From JANPLN01 sp043757265 (GTDB lineage: Bacteria > Bdellovibrionota > Bdellovibrionia > Bdellovibrionales > JAGQZY01), in the NCBI GenBank assembly GCA_043757265.1, contig JAYUQP010000087.1, positions 1-25,117 of the forward strand: 25,117 nucleotides of DNA, written 5' to 3'. Positions 7,541-15,347 of this stretch are shown piece after piece. Every line of letters starts with the position of its first letter. Position 1 is the first letter of the stretch. The position numbers and the translations under genes were made by a program. The notes under the pieces were generated by a model that was not told where the DNA came from, ran no database searches, and worked only from the letters and a program-made list of their open reading frames with translations.

Positions 7541-9477
7541 CGTGTGACCTTTCGTGTTTCTGCTTCGGCGTTTTGTGTAATGGCCTGAGGATGGTATTTT
7601 TTAACATAAGCTTCGTAGAATTCTTTGACTAAGGGGACTGCCTCTTTGGAAGAACATGAGCCTTCGGTCAAAACTGCGACTGTGATTTCGGGGTCCTCGT
7701 AAGGCCCGTACGCAATGTAAAGTCCGTTGTGCCGTTGTTTTTTGGGTCGATTGTAGCAGTTGGCATAAACTTGATCGGCTGAAAATCCACGCACCTGCGC
7801 GGTTCCTGTTTTTCCCGCAATGATAAATCCAGGAATTTTTGCACCACGAGCTGTTCCGCGCTCGCCGTTTGCCACAAGAAAAAGGCCTTTTTGCACAATC
7901 TTGAAATTTTCGGGCGAAACATAATAGGGTTTCGTCGGGTCGGTCAGGTCGTTTACTAAAGTTGGTGAAAACTCCTGAAGCACTCGATTTTCGGTGTCCA
8001 TTATTTTTTTAACTACCATGGGTTTGTAAACCTTGCCGCTATTAGCAATTGCCATGTAGGCGTTAGCTAGCTGCAGGGTCGTGACCGAAACAAAACCCTG
8101 TCCGATGGCGATACTGATATTTTCGCCTTCTTGCCAAGGCTCACCACGATTTTTTTGCTTCCACTCCGATGTGGGAATAAGGCCTGGAACTTCATTCTTT
8201 AAATCTATATCGGTGCGCGCCCCAAGACCGAGCGCTTTTGTGTAGAGGGCAATTTTATCAACACCCGTTGCAAGCCCCTGCTTGTAAAAGAACACGTTAC
8301 TCGACAGCTCTATCGCCTGTGTGACCGTGATGTAGCCCTGCCCGGTTTTTGTGTGATCGTGATAGGGACGATTGCCAAACATAAAAACCGGCGGAGCATT
8401 TACTAATGTGTTCTCCTTGATGTTGCCCGTTTGCAAACTGGTTAGCGCAATGAAAGGTTTAAACGTTGAACCTGGTGAGTGATGATCCTGGATAGCTTTA
8501 TTTCGTAAAGGTTTATCAGGGTTGTTAATAAGCTTCGACCACACCTCGCTCGTAATACCTTTTGAAAACAAACCGGGATCAAAAGAAGGATTATTGTACA
8601 GAGCGAAAATCTCGCCCTGTTTATTCACAGCAACCAGCGCACCACTCTGTTTGTGTTTGATGAAAGTCTCCTGAGCCGCAAGCTGGAGATCAAGATCAAG
8701 AGTGGTCTCGATATTTTGCCCAGCTTTTGGAGGGAGATCTTCAATGCTTCCTAAGAACTTAAGTGACTCACCCAGTGCCTCGCGCCCTTTTGCATCCACT
8801 TTTACGTAGGAAATTCCAGTCACGCCGCGAACATAATCGTCGAAGCGATCTTCGAGTCCACTTTTTCCGATAACGTCACCTTGCTGAACGATGCGGTTTC
8901 CTTTTTCGCGCAGCCGCGGAAGTTCGGTGTCCGAAATTTCGCTGATGTAGCCAATGGCGTGTGCAAAAGCTTCACGATACGGGTATTCACGAAAAATCAG
9001 CTCTTCGATATCGATCCCGGGAAAATCGATTTTCAGGAGCTCCAAACGATTGATTTCAGTTCTATTTAAAAAGTTTTTTATAGTCACCGGTCGGTACGTG
9101 CCGTTCATGCGCGAATCTTTTTTAAACTTATTGATAATCTCGTCTTTGGGTATGCCGACGATACTACTTATCTCCTGTGCGAGGGGAGGAAGGTCTTTAA
9201 TGTACTGCGGGGAAAGTGTGAGGGCAAAGTTGGGAAGGTTTTCGGCAATAATGCGATGGTTGCGATCGTAGATAATCCCGCGCGGCGGTTGAACTCGAAT
9301 TTCTTTAAGAAGATTTTTTTCCGAAAACGCGTACAGTGCGCTTCCCTGAATCATTTGCAAATAAATCAGCCGTAATACGAGAAATGAAAAAAGTGTGCCC
9401 AAAGCGATATACAACAGGCTGCCTCTATTTTGCAATTCTCGCAGAGCAGGTTCCTCGTAACTGATATGAATCTTCAT
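7537..9477 (-). CDS. mrdA: Penicillin-binding protein 2 (elongasome transpeptidase)
   Basis: Class B PBP that cross-links peptidoglycan made by RodA during lateral wall growth. One N-terminal membrane anchor (about 20-42) is followed by the class B dimerisation region with RGIIYDRN (66-73). The transpeptidase domain carries the three catalytic motifs: STFK at 337-340 (nucleophile Ser337), SSN at 392-394 and KTG at 556-558. The length of 646 residues is typical of PBP2. It overlaps mreD upstream and rodA downstream by four bases each (ATGA). The elongasome neighbourhood distinguishes it from the division protein FtsI. All catalytic residues are present, so I expect it to be active. Confidence 0.97.
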   Translation of the reverse strand: MKIHISYEEPALRELQNRGSLLYIALGTLFSFLVLRLIYLQMIQGSALYAFSEKNLLKEIRVQPPRGIIYDRNHRIIAENLPNFALTLSPQYIKDLPPLAQEISSIVGIPKDEIINKFKKDSRMNGTYRPVTIKNFLNRTEINRLELLKIDFPGIDIEELIFREYPYREAFAHAIGYISEISDTELPRLREKGNRIVQQGDVIGKSGLEDRFDDYVRGVTGISYVKVDAKGREALGESLKFLGSIEDLPPKAGQNIETTLDLDLQLAAQETFIKHKQSGALVAVNKQGEIFALYNNPSFDPGLFSKGITSEVWSKLINNPDKPLRNKAIQDHHSPGSTFKPFIALTSLQTGNIKENTLVNAPPVFMFGNRPYHDHTKTGQGYITVTQAIELSSNVFFYKQGLATGVDKIALYTKALGLGARTDIDLKNEVPGLIPTSEWKQKNRGEPWQEGENISIAIGQGFVSVTTLQLANAYMAIANSGKVYKPMVVKKIMDTENRVLQEFSPTLVNDLTDPTKPYYVSPENFKIVQKGLFLVANGERGTARGAKIPGFIIAGKTGTAQVRGFSADQVYANCYNRPKKQRHNGLYIAYGPYEDPEITVAVLTEGSCSSKEAVPLVKEFYEAYVKKYHPQAITQNAEAETRKVTR

Positions 9478-9995
9478 AAATCCATAACCAGACTGTTGTG
9501 AACGTAGCGCGGTGACAACGAATTATCTATTTTACGGCAAAGCAGAAGAATTCCTGGAATGAGTGGAAATGAAATCAGCAATGATAAGAAGTGAAATAGG
9601 AAATCAAAATGAAATTCCGACGAAATCATATAATCAACTAAACTATAGAGAAGGGGGAACGTAAAAATAGCACCGGCACTAAACAGCACAAGATCGAAAA
9701 TACTCAAAGTAGAAAAGTTTGTTTGTACAAACCGAATAATAAAGAGCGTGCCGATCAGGGCGAAGAGAGTTTGTAGGGGGAGAGCGACGGTGCAGGTCAG
9801 AAGCAATATATAAAATGTTGCTAGCCAACCGAGGCGTTTTGGATGCTCGCGATTTATGATGAAATAGACCAAAACCGGCGTCCAAAGGTTGGGTGAAGGA
9901 ATAAAACCAACCCACGAGAACCAAATTGTCGTCTCAAATAAAAAACAGGAGATGATGAGCAGGCCGAAAAAGAAAAGCCTTTGGGCCCGCATCAT
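9474..9995 (-). CDS. mreD: Rod shape-determining protein MreD
   Basis: Small integral membrane protein of the elongasome, thought to link MreC, RodA and PBP2 in the inner membrane. The 173 residues are almost entirely hydrophobic, with about five membrane segments separated by short charged turns such as NREHPKRLGWLAT. Sequence identity across MreD proteins is low, so the assignment rests mainly on length, topology and position between mreC and mrdA. It is joined to both by four-base ATGA overlaps. Confidence 0.9.
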   Translation of the reverse strand: MMRAQRLFFFGLLIISCFLFETTIWFSWVGFIPSPNLWTPVLVYFIINREHPKRLGWLATFYILLLTCTVALPLQTLFALIGTLFIIRFVQTNFSTLSIFDLVLFSAGAIFTFPLLYSLVDYMISSEFHFDFLFHFLSLLISFPLIPGILLLCRKIDNSLSPRYVHNSLVMDL

Positions 9996-10807
9996 TTTTT
10001 CACCCGAAGTACAATCACCTCGTCCAATTTGCGTAAGTCTACAATGGGATGGATGAGAGCCGTATGCCCAACGCCAAATGGACTGACTCTCACCGAGACA
10101 ACGTTGCCAATGGGATAGCCAATGGGAAACATCTTTTGATCGTCGCTGGTTACGATGAGATCACCCGGTGCGATATCTTGAGGGCGATCAATAAACTTAA
10201 GAACAGATTCATTTCGGGAATGGCCTGATATGATTCCGCGCCCGCGGGTGCGTTGCACTGTGGAGTCGATGCTTATCAAGCGATCACTTACTAGGAGGAG
10301 TCGTGACGATTGAGCTTGAACGTCGACCACATAACCGATCACGCCCTGGCCAGTGATAACTCCGCTTAGCTTTTCAATTCCGTCGTCGGAGCCCTTTGAA
10401 ATCATCAGAGAGTAATGATCGGTAAAAAGGTCCTTGGCGGTGACCTTCGCAATGACAAAGTCGTACTTAGGATGGTTGTCGCGAAGATTAAAAATAGTTT
10501 TGAGGCGTTCATTTTCGGAACGGATCTCCTCCAAAACCTGCAGCTGCGCTTGCAAAGCTTGGTTGTCCCCCTTGAGGGTTTGTAATTGCTCTTTGATTGA
10601 AAGAAGATCCACGTACTGCCGAACCGTCTTGCCAATAGATTCAGCAGCTGTGTTGTAATACGGCTGAATTTGCGCAGTTAGAAAGTTGGGAGCCATTGCG
10701 TTGCTCGCCGGCTCGAAAGACTGTTGCAGTGTATAAATAATGCCACATACGCTCAAAAAGGCAGCGATGGAGACTATTTTTTTAAAATCGAGCGTTAAAA
10801 ATTGCAT
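9992..10807 (-). CDS. mreC: Rod shape-determining protein MreC
   Basis: Bitopic periplasmic scaffold of the elongasome that binds and activates PBP2. The 271 residues show an N-terminal anchor (about 10-28), a coiled coil (about 65-105, rich in Leu, Gln and Glu) and the beta-rich MreC core. The core contains ISKGSDDGIEKLSGVITGQG, VIGYVVDVQAQSSRLLLVSD and GDLIVTSDDQKMFPIGYPIG. It opens the mreC-mreD-mrdA-rodA operon. Unlike the common arrangement, no mreB precedes it; the next gene upstream is the divergent PpiD-like isomerase. Start ATG 10807 lacks a strong ribosome binding site. Confidence 0.95.
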   Translation of the reverse strand: MQFLTLDFKKIVSIAAFLSVCGIIYTLQQSFEPASNAMAPNFLTAQIQPYYNTAAESIGKTVRQYVDLLSIKEQLQTLKGDNQALQAQLQVLEEIRSENERLKTIFNLRDNHPKYDFVIAKVTAKDLFTDHYSLMISKGSDDGIEKLSGVITGQGVIGYVVDVQAQSSRLLLVSDRLISIDSTVQRTRGRGIISGHSRNESVLKFIDRPQDIAPGDLIVTSDDQKMFPIGYPIGNVVSVRVSPFGVGHTALIHPIVDLRKLDEVIVLRVKK

Positions 10808-10852
10808 TCTTAATTACAATAACAAAAAGTTCTTTGATATCAAGAATTCTCC

Positions 10853-10881
10853 TTGAAAAAATAGAGGAAAAATTTTGTAAT
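10853..10881 (+). promoter_or_regulatory. Possible sigma-70-type promoter of the PpiD-like gene
   Basis: TTGAAA (10853-10858) and TGTAAT (10876-10881) are separated by 17 bases, and each matches consensus at five of six positions. Just upstream, the 10-base palindrome TTGATATCAA (10834-10843) lies in the divergent mreC/isomerase gap and could be an operator. That is speculative. Confidence 0.45.
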
Positions 10882-10907
10882 GGGCCGTTTGATTCCTAGG
10901 AGGACTC

Positions 10908-12389
10908 GTGTTCGAAGGCATTTATAAGAAAAGAAAAAATCCCATCTTCAACATCGCAGGTTGGCTATTGTTAATCCTGGTGTGTTTCATCTTTTTGTTT
11001 GTGGGTTACTCTCCAGACGTAGATTTTATGGGCTCAGGGTCCTCCGTTGCACAAGTGAATGGTGAAACAATTAGCTACACTCAGTTTTCGCGATACTTGG
11101 ACCGCGTTCAAGAAAGCCGTGGAGCTGCTAAGCAATCAGATGAAGAACGAAAGCGCCTCAACAAAGAAGTTGTAGACAGCCTTGTGAATCGCACTTTGAT
11201 CATCCAAGCTGCAAAGAAACAAGGCATAGTGGTGGGCGACGAGGAAATCCGCGAGTTTCTAAGGCAAATTCCTCAATTCCAGGACAAGGGCGTGTTTTCC
11301 ATCTTGAAGTACAAAGAGCTTTTGCGCGCTCAGAGTTTAAGCGAAGGGCGCTTTGAAGAGCAAATAGTAGAAGACATGCTTGTTCAAAAAATGAATGATT
11401 TCTACCAGCGAAGCGCAACTGACACCGATCTGCTTGATAAGCAGGAAGATATAGTGTCAAAGGTGAAGCTCAACTTGCAGTTTATTAAAAAAACCCCTCA
11501 GGAGTTGGTTGCCGACGCCGATGTGAGCGAAAAAGACATTGCAGATTATCAAAGTTCGCAAACAAAAAAAATCACCGAGTACTACGACAATAACAAAGCG
11601 AGTTTCCAACAAAAGGAAAGCGTTCGCGCTCAGCACATTTTAATTAAAACTTCACCGGAAATGACAGATGCAAAAGCGTTGGCCAAAATCACGGAAATTG
11701 CAGCGCAAGTGAACAAAACAAATTTTACGGAGATGGCCAAAAAGTGGACCGAAGATCCTGGTTCTAAAGCGACAGGCGGGGATTTGGGATTTTTCGAACG
11801 CGGTCGAATGGTCCCTGAGTTCGATCAGGCTGCATTTTCTTCGGCCCCTGGTGAAATTTCGAAGCCGTTTAAATCATCGTTTGGTTATCATATTTTGATG
11901 GTTAACGAAAAGCGCGAGGCAAAAGCTCCGGTCCTTGAGGATGTTAAAAAACAAATCGCAATGACCCTTGTAAAACAGGACAAAAAACAGGTGGCAGTTA
12001 AGGACATCAACGAAAAGTTAACCGCTGGAACAGCCGACGCTTTTTTTGCGCAAAAGGGATGGACTTGGGAAGAGACGGGCTTTTTCGGTTTAGGTGATAT
12101 GTTAGTTCCCAAACTTGGGGACAACAACGAAGTGATCACTGCAGCTCTCACGCTAACGGAGAAAAATCCACTTTACAAAAATGTTATCGAGAAAGACGGA
12201 AGCTACTATATTGTAAAATTAAAAGGCATTGATGCTGTTCCATCGGCTGTAGCGAAAAAAGATCAGTCCATGGATTATTTCAAACAGATTTTTGAACGTC
12301 AAAAATCCTATGAAATGTTCCAGGGCTGGATGGATCACCTGCGTAAAACCGCATCCATTACAATCAACGAGAAAGTTATCTCTCAATAG
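10908..12389 (+). CDS. Membrane-anchored SurA/PpiD-type peptidyl-prolyl isomerase
   Basis: Periplasmic chaperone tethered to the inner membrane, expected to help fold outer-membrane and secreted proteins. GTG start at 10908 is set by AGGAGG at 10898-10903. A short cytoplasmic stretch and a single membrane segment (about 16-33) lead into a SurA_N-like chaperone region (about 45-170). One parvulin domain follows at about 238-334, seen as VRAQHILIKT, GGDLGFFERGRMVPEFDQAA and FGYHILMV. The C-terminal ~150 residues are charged and probably chaperone-like. The length of 493 residues lies between SurA (~430) and PpiD (~620), and the uncleaved anchor favours a PpiD-like role. It diverges from mreC. 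A 121-bp inverted repeat follows the stop. Confidence 0.9.
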   Translation: MFEGIYKKRKNPIFNIAGWLLLILVCFIFLFVGYSPDVDFMGSGSSVAQVNGETISYTQFSRYLDRVQESRGAAKQSDEERKRLNKEVVDSLVNRTLIIQAAKKQGIVVGDEEIREFLRQIPQFQDKGVFSILKYKELLRAQSLSEGRFEEQIVEDMLVQKMNDFYQRSATDTDLLDKQEDIVSKVKLNLQFIKKTPQELVADADVSEKDIADYQSSQTKKITEYYDNNKASFQQKESVRAQHILIKTSPEMTDAKALAKITEIAAQVNKTNFTEMAKKWTEDPGSKATGGDLGFFERGRMVPEFDQAAFSSAPGEISKPFKSSFGYHILMVNEKREAKAPVLEDVKKQIAMTLVKQDKKQVAVKDINEKLTAGTADAFFAQKGWTWEETGFFGLGDMLVPKLGDNNEVITAALTLTEKNPLYKNVIEKDGSYYIVKLKGIDAVPSAVAKKDQSMDYFKQIFERQKSYEMFQGWMDHLRKTASITINEKVISQ

Positions 12390-12410
12390 CTTTTTTAAAG
12401 GCATCCACAA

Positions 12411-12531
12411 AGCTCTCTAAATTTCTAAGCCTCATAAAAAGGACACGGACATCGTGTCCTCAGCCGCAGAGTATTACGCCTTCCAGGCGCTGCGGAGGTC
12501 CTTTTTATGAGGCTTAGAAATTTAGAAAGCT
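12411..12531. repeat. 121-bp inverted repeat with two internal hairpins (MITE/REP-like)
   Basis: Arms 12411-12444 and 12498-12531 are complementary over 34 bases with one mismatch. The interior holds a seven-base hairpin (GGACACG with CGTGTCC, overlapping the end of the left arm) and a second stem CCGCAG/CTGCGG enclosing CGCC/GGCG, so the single strand could fold as a branched, cloverleaf-like structure. It lies 21 bases after the isomerase stop and could act as a terminator, but no clean U-tract follows. It is not obviously related in sequence to the other two repeats. Confidence 0.85.
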
Positions 12532-12620
12532 TTATTCCTCGACACTAAAGTCAGACTTTTTCGACTCATATCTTCTTCATTATAATGATTACGAACATTT
12601 TTCCGCAGCTGCAAAGTTTT

Positions 12621-12658
12621 ACGCGGTTTTTGTGCGGCAGATGACAAAAAGTCCGCGT
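12621..12658. repeat. Hairpin upstream of the subtilase gene
   Basis: ACGCGGTTTTTGT (12621-12633) pairs with ACAAAAA-GT-CCGCGT (12644-12658), giving 13 base pairs with a two-base bulge and a ten-base loop. No T-tract follows, so it is not a standard terminator. It lies about 180 bases before the proposed subtilase start and could be a leader structure. Apart from the repeat at 12411-12531, nothing else was recognised in 12390-12836. Confidence 0.5.
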
Positions 12659-12836
12659 CCCATTCAAATTATTCCACTTAAAAGTATGAAATCATAAAAA
12701 ATGAGGATGGTTTCATCATGAGATGGTTTTGTCGTCTCAGGTTGAGAATCGGCACAAGATCGCCGTAAAAGTCACCCTTACCCTCCATTTTTTTTTCGAT
12801 CAGCCGATAGGATCTAAGTACAGCAAGGGGTGTATT

Positions 12837-14681
12837 TTGCCTATTTTTAACTATCACATTGCAATGATCTGGTGCGCGCTTTCGATGGCCTCGAGCTTTG
12901 CATTTGCTCAGGAATATGTTCCGGGCGAAGTGATTGTTAAGTTTAAAAAAGAACAAGCAGGCAGTGCAAACTTCAGCAGTAAAGCTATCGGTCTTAGTGT
13001 GAGCCTTAAAAAATCATGGAACCTTTTAAATACCCATCATTTTCAGGCCAAAGCTGGTCAGCAAAATGTTGAACAACTGGTGCAGCAGCTGCGCGCCGAT
13101 CCCAATGTTGAGTACGCCGAACCCAACTACATATTCAAAAAGCAAAGTGTAGGCTTAGAGAGCAAAAAATTCTCAAAGTCGGAAGCCATGAGCTCGCTCA
13201 CGACTTCGAATGTTTCCGCGATGGCTGCCGAAACCTATTATCAATCGGATGCCGCCATCCAGGTGGAAGAGGCATGGAACATTTTAGCAGCCACCTCGTC
13301 GGTAGTGCCGGTTGTGGCAGTCATTGACACTGGACTTGATTACAATCACGAAGTTTTTGTTGATGCCAACGCCGTTTGGAGAAACACCGACGAAATAGCG
13401 AGCAATGGTATTGACGACGACCATAATGGCTATATTGATGACATTCGCGGCTGGAATTTTGTCGCCAACAATAACAATCCTATGGACGATGAAGACCATG
13501 GAACTCACGTTGCGGGAATCATTCTCGGCGTGTCGCAAAATATTTTCGCAACAACATTGGCCCCAGCAAAAATCAAAATCATGCCGCTAAAGTTTTTAGA
13601 CAGTACTGGTGCGGGCGCTACGTCTGATGCCATCGAAGCCATCTATTATGCCATCGAGAACGGCGCCTCAGTTATCAATGCATCGTGGGGCGGCGGAAGC
13701 TATAGTGGAGCTCTTTTGGACGCTATCATCGAAGCCTACGGCAATGGCGTGGCCTTTGTAGCTGCTGCTGGTAATGCAAGTAGCAACAACGACAACCGAC
13801 CCACGTATCCTTCAAATTACACAGTGGGAAATTTAATTTCCATCGCTGCCACCAGCGATACAGACAACGTAGCAAGTTTTTCAAACTTCGGAAGTTCCAC
13901 GGTAGATATTGCAAGTCCGGGAGTTGGAATATTGAGCACTCTACCAAATAACAGTTACGCCTATTCATCGGGCACGAGTATGGCAGCACCACTGGTTGCG
14001 GGCATTATTGCATTGATGGAACGCGAAGCAGGGCAAGAAATCAATGGCTATCAGGCTGGTCAAATTCTTTATGCAAATAACGACACAAATGTTGGAAACG
14101 TGAATGGCAAAGTGACAACTGACGCACGAGTGAACGTTTATAAAGCTGTTTACTACGTAAAAAACAACACCATAAGCACCTCTCAGCCAGATTATACAGC
14201 CAGTCGCGCCGTTGCTTCGGACTCAGCTGGCGGCGGCGGATGTGGACTTGTAAAACAAATTTCTGGCGAATCCGCAGCGGATATCGCAGGGCGCGGGCTT
14301 TTAATGCTCATCGTACTGAGCCCTTTTGCGGTGGCTTTTTTCCTCAAAATGCGTCGCAAAGAAGAGGACGATCGAAGAGCCTACGAGCGTTACAATATTA
14401 AATCTGAGGTACGCATCAGCTTCGGTGACAAAGAGCTTGTGGGATCCGTCAGTTCCATTTCACTGGGCGGCGTAAAAATCGATACAGAAGCCATGCTCGA
14501 GCAAGGTGGCATTGTCGAAATGAACATCATGAGTCCTGATGGAAAAGAGCGCGTGCAAGTTCTCGGGAAAGTCGTGTGGAGTCAGGAACGTAAATCCTAC
14601 GGAGTGCAGTTCTGTGATATCGCCGAAACTCAGAGCTCGTCTATTTCGTCCTGGACTAAAAAGCTGGTCAGATCTTCATAA
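12837..14681 (+). CDS. Secreted subtilase with C-terminal membrane segment and cytoplasmic PilZ domain
   Basis: Serine protease fused to a c-di-GMP-binding module. I place the start at TTG 12837, with AAGGGG at 12825-12830 as its ribosome binding site. This gives 614 residues and a signal peptide ending FAFA before QEYVPGE. The ORF is open back to ATG 12723, but that extension looks non-coding. Residues ~27-98 form a propeptide (VPGEVIVKFK, ADPNVEYAEPNYIF). The S8 peptidase domain (about 140-440) has the full catalytic set: Asp164 in VIDTGLDYNHE, His221 in DHGTHVAGI, oxyanion Asn313 in AAAGNAS and Ser381 in SSGTSMAAP. A Gly-rich GGGGCG (465-470) precedes a membrane helix (about 487-504) and MRRK. 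A PilZ domain (about 513-594) then shows RRAYER (RxxxR) and SISLGG, matching [DN]xSxxG except for Ser at the first position. The expected topology is protease outside, PilZ inside. Confidence 0.9.
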   Translation: MPIFNYHIAMIWCALSMASSFAFAQEYVPGEVIVKFKKEQAGSANFSSKAIGLSVSLKKSWNLLNTHHFQAKAGQQNVEQLVQQLRADPNVEYAEPNYIFKKQSVGLESKKFSKSEAMSSLTTSNVSAMAAETYYQSDAAIQVEEAWNILAATSSVVPVVAVIDTGLDYNHEVFVDANAVWRNTDEIASNGIDDDHNGYIDDIRGWNFVANNNNPMDDEDHGTHVAGIILGVSQNIFATTLAPAKIKIMPLKFLDSTGAGATSDAIEAIYYAIENGASVINASWGGGSYSGALLDAIIEAYGNGVAFVAAAGNASSNNDNRPTYPSNYTVGNLISIAATSDTDNVASFSNFGSSTVDIASPGVGILSTLPNNSYAYSSGTSMAAPLVAGIIALMEREAGQEINGYQAGQILYANNDTNVGNVNGKVTTDARVNVYKAVYYVKNNTISTSQPDYTASRAVASDSAGGGGCGLVKQISGESAADIAGRGLLMLIVLSPFAVAFFLKMRRKEEDDRRAYERYNIKSEVRISFGDKELVGSVSSISLGGVKIDTEAMLEQGGIVEMNIMSPDGKERVQVLGKVVWSQERKSYGVQFCDIAETQSSSISSWTKKLVRSS

Positions 14682-14743
14682 CCTGTTGCTAACAATCTGA
14701 GATTTTATTACCATGACCTTCAATTATCATTTGGAGGTCTTTC

Positions 14744-15328
14744 GTGTTCTTAGCTGCTCTATTTTCGTTGATTGCATCTGCTCAGCCTTCTAAAACGGAC
14801 GCCTGCACTTATTCCTACAAACCCGACACTTTAAAAATAGAATGGACAGCTTACAAATACACCGAAAAAAAAGGTGTGCTTGCTAGTTTCCCTGTTTTCA
14901 CCTTGGATGCGCCTCAGACTGCAAACAGCGTCCAGGAGTTGTTTGAAAAAACCTCCATCGATATCGATCCACAGGGGCTAGAGTCTGGCGACGCTGGCCG
15001 AAACGACAATCTGAAAAAATACTTTTTCAAAAAAATGATAGGTCCAAAAATCAAGGGTCAAATCGTTTCGTTCAGTCCCGCCATCAGTAAAATCAAGATC
15101 GATATGAATGGAACCAGTAAAGTTGTTCCTTTCCGAATGAAAATCGATGGCACAAAGTACATCGCCGAAACTGACATTGATATTATCGACTTCAAAATGA
15201 AAAAGTCCCTCGAGTCCATCAACAAAGCTTGTTACGAGCTGCACAAGGGATCCGATGGCAAATCAAAGACATGGTCCGCAGTTTCTCTCAGCCTCGCCGT
15301 AGAGCTTATTGAAAATTGTAAAAATTAG
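14744..15328 (+). CDS. YceI-like periplasmic protein
   Basis: Exported 194-residue protein resembling the YceI family, lipocalin-like beta barrels that often bind isoprenoid or other amphiphilic ligands. GTG 14744 is the start, with GGAGG at 14733-14737 six bases upstream. A short hydrophobic signal sequence ends near ASAQ. Family-like blocks are LKIEWTAYKYTEKKGV, TSIDIDPQGLESGDAGRND with the following NLKKYFF, and the late alternating beta strands TDIDIIDFKMKKSLESINKA. A Cys near the mature N terminus and one close to the C terminus could pair. The ligand cannot be told from sequence. It sits 62 bases after the subtilase-PilZ gene and 19 bases before the OPT transporter gene. Confidence 0.75.
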   Translation: MFLAALFSLIASAQPSKTDACTYSYKPDTLKIEWTAYKYTEKKGVLASFPVFTLDAPQTANSVQELFEKTSIDIDPQGLESGDAGRNDNLKKYFFKKMIGPKIKGQIVSFSPAISKIKIDMNGTSKVVPFRMKIDGTKYIAETDIDIIDFKMKKSLESINKACYELHKGSDGKSKTWSAVSLSLAVELIENCKN

Positions 15329-15347
15329 TTTTTAGCTAGGGGATGAG

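Noticed and set aside
12718..12768. Arg-rich 16-residue ORF upstream of the subtilase, possible leader peptide
   Set aside because: Short ORFs of this kind arise easily by chance, and the only ribosome-binding-like AGG is 11 bases upstream.
12723..12836. N-terminal extension of the subtilase ORF back to ATG 12723
   Set aside because: It would bury the signal peptide behind 38 atypical residues and has no well-spaced ribosome binding site. TTG 12837 has AAGGGG six bases upstream.
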